Positions 1 through 5,551 of a DNA stretch of 18,283 bases are shown here, piece after piece. Numbering within the stretch: the stretch's first letter is position 1; the number at the start of each line of letters is the position of its first letter. The notes beneath the pieces are model-generated. The model was not told the DNA's origin and made no database searches. It worked only from the letters and a program-made list of their open reading frames with translations. Source of the stretch: Hyphomonadaceae bacterium (GTDB lineage: Bacteria; Pseudomonadota; Alphaproteobacteria; Caulobacterales; Hyphomonadaceae); NCBI GenBank assembly GCA_030696545.1, contig JAUYSA010000498.1:1-18283 (forward strand). Reading direction: 5' to 3'. The position numbers were made by a program, and so were the translations under genes.

Positions 1-12
1 CCTCCACCCCGC

Positions 13-48
13 AAAGAAAAACCCCGCCGGAGCTGAGCAGCGGCGGGG
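13..48 (-). terminator. Intrinsic terminator reading leftward
   Basis: CCCCGCCG at 22-29 pairs perfectly with CGGCGGGG at 41-48 around an 11-nt loop. Read on the minus strand, the 8-bp GC stem is followed by TTTTTCTTT, the classic U-tract. The plus strand has no T-run after the stem. The terminator therefore serves a transcript coming from the right on the minus strand, yet no minus-strand CDS is visible there. Confidence 0.7.
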
Positions 49-128
49 TAAATGAGTTTGCCATGCGAAGCCGCGAAGAGCGATTTCAGGGCACACGTCG
101 CAAGACCGGCGCCACATTCCCTTCCCGG
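13..128 (-). ncRNA. Candidate small RNA ending at the leftward terminator
   Basis: Weak call. On the minus strand a TAAAAT hexamer (complement of 130-135, 5/6 to the sigma70 -10 consensus) lies upstream of a roughly 110-nt stretch without a coding frame that ends in the strong terminator at 13-48. No good -35 box is seen. The sequence was not recognised as 6S, tmRNA, SRP RNA or RNase P RNA. The terminator could instead stop antisense transcription or a longer transcript that starts further right. Confidence 0.25.
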
Positions 129-131
129 ATT

Positions 132-191
132 TTAACTCTAAAACTCGCCACTTTGCGTGTTTTCGCGTCCTGGCGTTAAGCGTTGTCTTAA
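132..191. promoter_or_regulatory. TTAA cluster with TTAAG-N6-CTTAA dyad
   Basis: TTAA occurs at 132-135, 176-179 and 188-191. By eye this tetramer is very scarce elsewhere in the window. The last two form an inverted repeat TTAAG-N6-CTTAA (176-191). The CtrA full site of Caulobacter-type bacteria is TTAA-N7-TTAA; here the spacer between TTAA boxes is 8 nt, a near miss. It may be an operator or promoter element for the downstream Hpt gene or for a leftward transcript. Confidence 0.35.
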
Positions 192-290
192 TGAGTTCCA
201 GCGATGATCACGTCAGGCGCAAACCAACTGTCTTTTTCCCGCAAAGCGGAAAATGCGTGGTTCACGCTTCACGCACAGGAAACCTTGCGT

Positions 291-342
291 GTGATCTACC
301 GCGGCGCTCCAGGGGTGCGCCGGGAGGGGCGTCGTAGATTAC
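291..342 (+). promoter_or_regulatory. Structured 5' leader of the Hpt gene
   Basis: GTGATCTAC (291-299) pairs with GTAGATTAC (334-342) over 9 bp with one G-U pair. It encloses a second hairpin, GGCGC (303-307) with GCGCC (317-321), which can add two CC/GG pairs past a T-T mismatch. The fold ends 6 nt before the GAGG ribosome binding site at 349-352. No riboswitch class was recognised. Confidence 0.4.
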
Positions 343-359
343 GAAGTTGAGGCAGGACC

Positions 360-746
360 ATGAGCGCAGCAGCAGATCCGACCGAATCTCCCGAATGGGA
401 ACAAGCCCGCGCCGAATGGTGGGGCCAGACGAAAACAGAGCTTGAGCGGCTGCAGGGCGCAGTGAATGGCGCGACGCCGGGCTCGCTACACCTTGAGACG
501 ATCTATGCACCCATGCACGACATGGCGGGTCTCGCCGGTGTGCTGGGATATCCTCTGCTGGGCAAGATTGCGCGGGCGCTGATCGAGACGCTGCGCAAGG
601 GCGCCAATCCGCTGGATGAGCGCATGCTGATGGTGGCGAAAGCCCATCTTGCGGCGCTGACCGCCCTGCACGCGAAAGATGTGCGTGGCGAAGGCGGCAA
701 TGCCGGCGTCGCCGTCATGGCGAAACTGGCGTCGATCCACGCCTGA
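360..746 (+). CDS. Hpt-domain phosphotransfer protein (putative)
   Basis: A 128-aa soluble protein. Residues about 45-100 look like a histidine-containing phosphotransfer (Hpt) four-helix domain. His53 lies in HDMAGLAGVLG (53-63), which matches the HxxKGxxxxxG signature except that the usual Lys is Ala56. Hpt proteins relay phosphate between a hybrid kinase receiver and a response regulator in the cytoplasm. The start ATG follows GAGG with 7-nt spacing. The gene stands alone with its own structured leader and is followed after 64 nt by a phosphatase gene on the same strand. No kinase or response regulator lies in the window, so its partners are unknown. The family call rests on the motif and length. 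With the Lys missing, it could be a degenerate Hpt that binds without transferring phosphate. Confidence 0.65.
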   Translation: MSAAADPTESPEWEQARAEWWGQTKTELERLQGAVNGATPGSLHLETIYAPMHDMAGLAGVLGYPLLGKIARALIETLRKGANPLDERMLMVAKAHLAALTALHAKDVRGEGGNAGVAVMAKLASIHA

Positions 747-770
747 TACCGGACACTTGCGGTAAAGTGC

Positions 771-811
771 AAAGGGAGCCATCCCTGCCCTGACAAGGCA
801 GGGATACGGCA
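771..811 (+). promoter_or_regulatory. Perfect hairpin at the metallophosphatase start with two alternative SDs
   Basis: ATCCCTGCC (781-789) and GGCAGGGAT (797-805) form a perfect 9-bp stem with a 7-nt loop. The linear Shine-Dalgarno AGGGA (800-804), 6 nt from ATG 811, is inside the 3' arm and would be hidden. A second candidate, AAAGGGAG (771-778), lies just upstream. If the hairpin folds, only 7 unpaired bases separate it from the ATG. No T-run follows, so a terminator is unlikely. Confidence 0.5.
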
Positions 812-1536
812 TGGCCGGACCTATCTATTTCGCAATCGGCGACGTGCATGGCGAGGCGGAGAAGCTACGCCAGCTGCACGCCGCGATTCTCGATCGCATC
901 GCGTTCGAGGGACGGGCGGCGAAGATCGTCCACCTTGGCGATTATGTTGATCGCGGGCCGGACAGCCGTGGCGTTGTCGAAGCGGTGATGGCGATGGAGG
1001 CGCGTTTCGATCGCGATCCGGCGGTCGAGGTTGTCTCGCTGATGGGCAATCACGAACAGATGATGCTGGACGCCTATGACGCGGCGAGCCCGGAGGACGC
1101 AGGCTCGTGGTGGGCGCAGGGCGGCGCGGAGACGGCGGACAGCTATGCGGGCGGCGCTGGCAAGGGCGACGCCGGTTGGCGTGAGACCGTACCCAAGGAG
1201 CATATAAGCTGGATGCGGCGGCTGCCCGGCGTGCTGCACGACACGGAGCGGCGGCTGGTGTTCGTGCATGCCGGCATCGAGCCCGCGAAGTTTCCGGACG
1301 AGGACCAGCGCACTTATCTATGGACGCGCTCCGACCGCTTCTTCCTGCAATGGCAATGGCCGGATCGTGAGGAGCTAAAGGGGCTGAAAGTGATCCACGG
1401 CCACACGCCGAAATCATTTGATCCCGAAATTTATCCGCATCGTATCAATGTCGACACGGGGGCAGTGTTCGGCGGGCCGCTGACGGCGGTGATGCTGAAG
1501 GATGGCGCGCGGCCGGAATTCCTGCGGGCGAGCTAG
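811..1536 (+). CDS. PPP-family metallophosphatase (serine/threonine phosphatase or ApaH-like)
   Basis: A 241-aa cytoplasmic phosphoesterase with all the dinuclear-metal motifs of the PPP superfamily in order: GDVHG (10-14), GDYVDRG (43-49), GNHE (79-82), a metal-ligand His in VHAG (152-155) and HGHT (196-199). Family members remove phosphate from Ser/Thr residues or hydrolyse diadenosine polyphosphates; the sequence does not settle which. The start at ATG 811 puts GDVHG ten residues in, as is usual. An in-frame TAA at 763 rules out a much longer N-terminus. The gene follows the Hpt gene on the same strand, which permits a common transcript, but a hairpin at 781-805 separates their translation. 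Its stop TAG shares a CTAG tetramer with the stop of the convergent serine hydrolase gene. Confidence 0.88.
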   Translation: MAGPIYFAIGDVHGEAEKLRQLHAAILDRIAFEGRAAKIVHLGDYVDRGPDSRGVVEAVMAMEARFDRDPAVEVVSLMGNHEQMMLDAYDAASPEDAGSWWAQGGAETADSYAGGAGKGDAGWRETVPKEHISWMRRLPGVLHDTERRLVFVHAGIEPAKFPDEDQRTYLWTRSDRFFLQWQWPDREELKGLKVIHGHTPKSFDPEIYPHRINVDTGAVFGGPLTAVMLKDGARPEFLRAS

Positions 1537-2648
1537 AGACAGCCGTAGAGCGCATCGATCAGGCGCGATCGGCGATCATCTTCGAGGAGGTGCGTGCCCT
1601 GGCGGTTCATGATGTAGCCGCCGCTGAGTCCTGTGTCCGGATCGCCGAATGCGCCTGAGCCGCCCCAGCCGGAATGACACAGCGTTGCGGGGTTCGGGCC
1701 ATAGATGAGCGGCAGGTTTCTCATCACGCCTGCGCCGAAAGCGACACGGCCCGGGAGAACACGATCCTCGCCCGAGACGCGCTCGCGCGTGAGTTCGTCC
1801 CATGTGACCGGCGCGATCACGCGGGTTTCACCGATGCGGCCTTTGAGGGCGTAGGCTGAGTAAAGGCGGGCGAGCGCGGCGGCCGTGCCGTGGCCGTTGG
1901 CGGACGGGATTTCAGCCTTGCGCCACTCGGTTGCGCCGCGATTGGCCGCGGCCCATGGCGTGAGGAAGGCCGCGCGGGTGGCTTCGTTCTTGTACGGGAA
2001 CTGCGCGGCGGCTTTCGGCTTGAGAAGCTGGGCGACGCGGTCGTGTTCGCTTTCCGGCAAGCCGATCCAGAAATCGATGCCGAGCGGCTGACAGATATCC
2101 TCGCGCAGGATTGTGCCGAGCGAGCGCTTCGAGACGCGGCGGACGAGCTCGCCGGCGATGTAGCCCCAGGTGAGCGGATGGTAGCCTGACCCCTCGCCCC
2201 TGCCCCACATCGGCTTGAGCTGCGCGAGCGCTTCGGAGAGCGCTGGCGGATCGAGCCAGAGGGCGGGATCGATCGGATCGGGAAAGCCCGGTACGCCTGC
2301 CTGATGCGATAGCGCTTCGGCGACCGTAAAGGCGCCTTTTCCGTTGGCTGCGAATTCTGGCCAGTAATCCGCGACAGGCGCGTCGTAGTCGAGCTTGCCG
2401 CGCTCCACGAGCGTGGCGATCACCAGCGCGCCGATGGGCTTGGTGGCGGAATAGACCGGGCAGAGCGTGGAGTCTGTCCATGGCTGTTCGCCTGCGCGAT
2501 CAGCGAAACCGCCGCGCAGGTCGACGATCAGTTCGTCGCCCGCGAAGGCGGCGAAGGATGCGCCATGTTCGAGACCTTCGGCGAAGTTGCGCTCGAACGC
2601 CTCGCGGACGGGCTCGAAACCGGCGGCGGTGAAACCTGTGATGCTCAT
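1533..2648 (-). CDS. Serine hydrolase of the beta-lactamase/EstB fold
   Basis: A 371-aa protein of the class C beta-lactamase-related family (PF00144 type). With the start at ATG 2648, the nucleophile motif SATK is at residues 67-70, the Tyr motif YHPLTWG begins at Tyr156, and the HSG triad equivalent is at about 325-327 in a glycine-rich strand. Members are mostly esterases or amidases acting on short acyl esters rather than true beta-lactamases. No signal peptide is evident from this start, so a cytoplasmic location is likely. The frame extends upstream to 2744, but that extension overlaps the divergent VOC gene and has no family resemblance, so the internal Met was preferred. No strong ribosome binding site is seen. 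Substrate unknown. Confidence 0.85.
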   Translation of the reverse strand: MSITGFTAAGFEPVREAFERNFAEGLEHGASFAAFAGDELIVDLRGGFADRAGEQPWTDSTLCPVYSATKPIGALVIATLVERGKLDYDAPVADYWPEFAANGKGAFTVAEALSHQAGVPGFPDPIDPALWLDPPALSEALAQLKPMWGRGEGSGYHPLTWGYIAGELVRRVSKRSLGTILREDICQPLGIDFWIGLPESEHDRVAQLLKPKAAAQFPYKNEATRAAFLTPWAAANRGATEWRKAEIPSANGHGTAAALARLYSAYALKGRIGETRVIAPVTWDELTRERVSGEDRVLPGRVAFGAGVMRNLPLIYGPNPATLCHSGWGGSGAFGDPDTGLSGGYIMNRQGTHLLEDDRRSRLIDALYGCL

Positions 2649-2722
2649 GCGCGAGACATCGGGCGGCAGACGTTGCGCGTCAACCGTGCTTGGGCTCAAC
2701 TCCAGTAAGCGGAGGACTACCC
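2649..2722. promoter_or_regulatory. Divergent intergenic region, serine hydrolase / VOC gene
   Basis: 74 bp separate the two divergent start codons and must hold a promoter for at least the VOC gene. A clear Shine-Dalgarno GGAGG at 2711-2715, 7 nt before ATG 2723, fixes the VOC start and rejects the earlier in-frame TTG at 2690. No convincing -35/-10 pair was recognised. Confidence 0.45.
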
Positions 2723-3178
2723 ATGGAAATAAACGGCATCGCACACATCCAGATCACGGCGGGGCGATATGACGTGGCGCGGGCGTTCTATTCCAAGCTG
2801 TTGCCGTTCCTTGGGCTGAAGCAGGTCCTCGACAATGAATACGGGTATTACTGCGTCGGCGGGCGCACCGGCGTGCTGATTTCCAAGCCTGCGCCGGAGC
2901 ACGAGGGCGAGCGGTTCGTGCAGCAGCGCGTGGGGCTGCATCATGTCTGCTTCCGGGCGCGGTCGCGCGAGGATGTCGATGAGGCGCATGAGTTCGTGAA
3001 GACGCTCGGCGTGCCGATCATTCACGCGCCAAAGACGGATGGATGGGCGCCGGGGTATTATTCGATCCTGTTCGAGGATCCCGATGGCGTGCGGCTGGAG
3101 CTGAATTTTGTTCCTGGCAAGGGCGTGTTCGGAACGGAGGAACAGGCGCTGAAATCCGACTATCCGGCGCCACGCTAG
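2723..3178 (+). CDS. VOC superfamily (glyoxalase/dioxygenase-fold) protein
   Basis: A 151-aa vicinal oxygen chelate protein with two beta-alpha-beta-beta-beta modules. Likely metal ligands are His8 (IAHIQIT), His73 or His74 (GLHHVCF) and Glu126 (RLELNFV), and FEDPDG (117-122) is the hallmark turn of the second module. Family members include glyoxalase I, fosfomycin-resistance enzymes and extradiol dioxygenases, and the substrate cannot be assigned here. The start at ATG 2723 is set by a strong GGAGG. The gene is divergent from the serine hydrolase and convergent with the pyridoxal kinase, sharing a CTAG at 3175-3178 as overlapping stop codons. Confidence 0.85.
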   Translation: MEINGIAHIQITAGRYDVARAFYSKLLPFLGLKQVLDNEYGYYCVGGRTGVLISKPAPEHEGERFVQQRVGLHHVCFRARSREDVDEAHEFVKTLGVPIIHAPKTDGWAPGYYSILFEDPDGVRLELNFVPGKGVFGTEEQALKSDYPAPR

Positions 3179-4041
3179 GCCAGGCGGCGCACGGATGCGC
3201 GTGTCGGATGGGCAAGTTGGTCGCTGCACGCGGCGAGGCTTAGCTCCGGACCATTCCACGCGATGGTTCTGTCGATGACGAAGTGTGTGGCGCCGACAGC
3301 GTCCGCCAGCGCAGCTTCGACGCCGAGGCCAGAGACCAGGCCGCCGGTGAAGCGGAGCGTCAGCATGTCGCCTGTGCCGTTCGGGATCTTGCCGGGGATG
3401 AGTTTCGTCTCGGCCAGCAGCGCAACGTCCGGATCGACATAGAGCACGCCGATGCCCGCTGGCGATGGAATGGACGAGATCAGCCAGCGCCCGCCCCTGC
3501 TGCGCGCTGCGCGGGCGATAGCTTCTGGCGTCTGGAGCGAGACGATGTCGGCGCCGATGAGGCGGGCAAACTCCCAGAGATTGGGCGCGATGATGTCGGC
3601 GCGGGGGACAAGATCCGCCATCAACGCCGAGGCTGTTTCAGGCTTGATGTAGAGACCCGGCGCTTCATCGCCCATCACGGGATCGATGATGATGAGCGGC
3701 TTCTCCGGGAAATGCTGATGTGACTGGCGGCGTGGCGTCGCGCGGATGCGGTCGATGGCGTCGCAGGTGATCGCGATCTGGTCTGGCACGGAGAAGTGCC
3801 CGGTAACGACGGCGTCCATCAGGCCGAAGAGGTTGTTGGCCTCAACGCCTTCCAGCATTTTCGCCATGGTATCCGCCGTGACCGGGCCGCCGCCGGGCGG
3901 GCCCCAGCCGGGATGCCTGCCGAACAGGCAGGTGGGGATATGGACAGGATCGACCTTCATCGGGCCAAGGACATAGGGCGCTATGCCTCCGCCAACGCGG
4001 CTGGCGGCGACGTAGGACGAAATCACGAGAACCAGAGGCAT
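3175..4041 (-). CDS. pdxY: Pyridoxal kinase (PdxK/PdxY family)
   Basis: A 288-aa ribokinase-superfamily enzyme that phosphorylates pyridoxal to PLP in the B6 salvage route. Numbered from Met at 4041, the substrate-side N-terminus is VLVISSYVAASRVGG, the ATP/metal segment DPVMGD is at 120-125, PNLWE at 153-157, and the catalytic anion-hole motif NGTGD is at 221-225. The N-terminal vitamin-binding segment differs from the enterobacterial form (ISIQSHVVYGHVGNSA), but the rest matches the family. Starts at 4053 or 4083 are possible, and none has a strong ribosome binding site. The gene is divergent from the CoA lyase and overlaps the VOC gene by four bases. It could also accept pyridoxine or pyridoxamine. 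Confidence 0.82.
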   Translation of the reverse strand: MPLVLVISSYVAASRVGGGIAPYVLGPMKVDPVHIPTCLFGRHPGWGPPGGGPVTADTMAKMLEGVEANNLFGLMDAVVTGHFSVPDQIAITCDAIDRIRATPRRQSHQHFPEKPLIIIDPVMGDEAPGLYIKPETASALMADLVPRADIIAPNLWEFARLIGADIVSLQTPEAIARAARSRGGRWLISSIPSPAGIGVLYVDPDVALLAETKLIPGKIPNGTGDMLTLRFTGGLVSGLGVEAALADAVGATHFVIDRTIAWNGPELSLAACSDQLAHPTRASVRRLA

Positions 4042-4111
4042 GGCTTGTCTCATCAACCGCCGCGCACGGCGAATTCGCGACAATAACCAAGCCTGTGGCG
4101 CGCTCCAGCTT

Positions 4112-4167
4112 GATCTTGAGCGGAGGCTCCGTCATTGGTCGCCTTCAAGATTTTGAGGGGCTGCTCC
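4112..4167 (+). promoter_or_regulatory. Duplicated initiation region and hairpin before the CoA lyase
   Basis: Bases 4112-4130 and 4149-4167 are an imperfect direct repeat (about 15 of 19 identical, pattern GAT-TTGAG-GG--GCTCC). Each copy carries a Shine-Dalgarno (GCGGAGG at 4120-4126; GAGGGG at 4155-4160) before an in-frame start (TTG 4135; ATG 4168). ATCTTGA (4113-4119) plus AGGC (4124-4127) also pair with the contiguous GCCTTCAAGAT at 4141-4151, followed by a short T-run, giving an 11-bp stem with a 4-nt bulge. Confidence 0.45.
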
Positions 4168-5055
4168 ATGTCCGACATTCGCCCGCGCCGTTCCGTGCTG
4201 TACATGCCCGGCGCCAACGAACGCGCGCTGGAGAAGGCCAAGACGCTGCAGGCAGATTCCCTCATCCTTGACCTCGAAGACGCCGTGGCGCCCGAAGCCA
4301 AGGTGGAAGCGCGTGACCGGGTTTGCGGCGTGGTGAAGGCTGGAGGCTATGGCCCACGTGAACTGATCATCCGGATCAACGGGCAGGACACGGAATGGGG
4401 CAAGGCGGATCTGAAAGCCGCAGCTCATGCGAAGCCAGACGCCATCCTCGCGCCGAAAGTCACAAGCGGCGATGATATCCGCTGGCTGGATGAAGCGCTT
4501 TCGGAAGCCGGCGCCAGCGCGTCGCTGGGCCTGTGGGTGATGATCGAGACGCCGCTGTCGATCCTCAACCTCAAGGACATCGCCTCGACCGCGCAGACGA
4601 CGCGCCTGTCTGGCTTCGTCATGGGCTCGAACGATCTGATCAAGGATTTCCGCGCCGAGCCGATGCCGAGCCGTGAGAATCTTGCCGCCTGCTACACGCT
4701 CGCGATCGCGGCGGCGCGCGCCTATGACCTGCTGGTGTTCGATGGCGTCTATAACGACATTGCAAATGCGGAAGGGTTTGCCGCTGAATCGAAGCAGGCC
4801 AAGGCGTTTGGGTTCGACGGCAAGACGCTGATCCACCCGACGCAGGTTGAGCCCTGCAACACCATCTTCGCCCCGCCCGCCGAAGCCGTGCAGCAATCGC
4901 GCGACGTGATCGCGGCGTTCGCTGATCCTGCCAACGCCGGCAAAGGCGTGCTGAAGGTCAACGGCAAGATGACGGAGCTGTTGCATCTTGCGCAGGCCAA
5001 GCGCCTTGTTGCGGTGGCGGAAGCGATCGCGGCGCGGGAAACGGCAAACGCCTGA
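4168..5055 (+). CDS. CitE-type CoA ester lyase (HpcH/HpaI aldolase family)
   Basis: A 295-aa Mg-dependent TIM-barrel enzyme acting on malyl-CoA-like thioesters. Visible motifs: RRSVLYMPGANERA (7-20), DLEDAVAP (35-42), the CoA/acid-binding Arg69 in RINGQDT, metal ligand Glu127 in VMIETPL, Asp156 in GSNDLIKD, and GFDGKTLIHPTQV (215-227). Candidate activities are (S)-malyl-CoA or beta-methylmalyl-CoA lyase, or the paralogous malyl-CoA thioesterase; sequence alone does not decide. A mesaconyl-CoA hydratase gene 2.1 kb downstream on the same strand supports a role in the ethylmalonyl-CoA/methylaspartate type of C5 chemistry. ATG 4168 with GAGGGG 7 nt upstream is preferred. TTG 4135 would add 11 residues. 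Confidence 0.88.
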   Translation: MSDIRPRRSVLYMPGANERALEKAKTLQADSLILDLEDAVAPEAKVEARDRVCGVVKAGGYGPRELIIRINGQDTEWGKADLKAAAHAKPDAILAPKVTSGDDIRWLDEALSEAGASASLGLWVMIETPLSILNLKDIASTAQTTRLSGFVMGSNDLIKDFRAEPMPSRENLAACYTLAIAAARAYDLLVFDGVYNDIANAEGFAAESKQAKAFGFDGKTLIHPTQVEPCNTIFAPPAEAVQQSRDVIAAFADPANAGKGVLKVNGKMTELLHLAQAKRLVAVAEAIAARETANA

Positions 5056-5107
5056 CGTTTCGCCGCACCCGCTGGCGCGGCGCGGTAAAAGCGCTCACAT
5101 TTCCCTC

Positions 5108-5551
5108 ATGGCTTGGGGACCGAAAGCTGCGCCCGACATCCGCAAGGATGTGATCGTCTTCGACGGTGATTGTGTGCTGTGTTCGCGCATGGCGGCAACC
5201 GTTCATCGCCACGATCCCGAGGGGGTATTCTTGCTTACCGACATGAATGCGCCCGTGGGACAGGCGTTGGCGAAACGCTTTGGCGTCAATCCGCTTGATC
5301 CCCAGACGGTCGTCGTGATTCGAAAAGGCCGGGCTCTGTTCAAGACGGATGCCGCCTTTGCTATTGCAGCTGCGTTGCCGGGATGGCGCTGGTTCGCGTG
5401 GCTTCGATTCTTTCCGCGCTGGCTGCGTGATCCGCCTTATGACGTGATTGCGCAAAACAGGTATCGATGGTTCGGGAAGAAGACGGCGTGCGCGTTGGCA
5501 GATCCTGCACTGCGCGCGCGGATCGTCTCTGATCTCAGCGAATTGGGTTGA
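5108..5551 (+). CDS. DCC-family thiol-disulfide oxidoreductase (DUF393)
   Basis: A 147-aa protein with the family-defining FDGDCVLCS near the N-terminus (18-26), whose CxxC is Cys22/Cys25, and the C-terminal YRWFGK signature (119-124). These small thioredoxin-fold-like proteins are predicted to do thiol-disulfide chemistry; their substrates are largely unknown. The start at ATG 5108 puts the motif at the usual distance. The frame is open back to 4988, but that part overlaps the CoA lyase and is unrelated to the family. No clear ribosome binding site precedes 5108. The stop TGA overlaps the TTG start of the next gene (TTGA, 5548-5551), which implies translational coupling and a joint function with the DUF4166 protein. 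Confidence 0.85.
   Translation: MAWGPKAAPDIRKDVIVFDGDCVLCSRMAATVHRHDPEGVFLLTDMNAPVGQALAKRFGVNPLDPQTVVVIRKGRALFKTDAAFAIAAALPGWRWFAWLRFFPRWLRDPPYDVIAQNRYRWFGKKTACALADPALRARIVSDLSELG

Larger units (their letters stand above)
1..359. other. Non-coding left edge with several regulatory-looking elements
   Basis: No open frame here has a recognisable protein. A 39-codon frame at 62-180 (+) lacks a ribosome binding site and resembles nothing I know. The stretch holds a leftward terminator hairpin (22-48), three TTAA tetramers (132-191), four copies of the GCGTG/CACGC pentamer in alternating orientation (255-291) and a folded leader just before the Hpt gene (291-342). It is visibly less GC-rich between about 120 and 250 than the flanking genes, as expected for a promoter region. 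Confidence 0.7.

Noticed and set aside
60..130. Minus-strand string GAATGTGGCGC resembling part of E. coli 6S RNA
   Set aside because: Only an 11-base coincidence. The closing stem and central bubble of 6S could not be built around it.
62..180. 39-codon plus-strand frame at the left edge
   Set aside because: No ribosome binding site, Arg-rich and unrecognisable, and it runs across the TTAA region.
234..252. TTTTTCCCGC-AAA-GCGGAAAA, terminator-like in both directions
   Set aside because: The stem is only 4 GC pairs plus A/T pairs past a bulge, and no gene ends nearby. Too weak to call.
2649..2744. Upstream extension of the serine hydrolase frame (32 residues)
   Set aside because: It overlaps the divergent VOC start and its SD, and has neither signal peptide nor family similarity.
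5061..5082. CGCCGC/GCGGCG hairpin between the CoA lyase and DCC genes
   Set aside because: A 6-bp stem with a 10-nt loop and no T-run; expected by chance in such GC-rich DNA.
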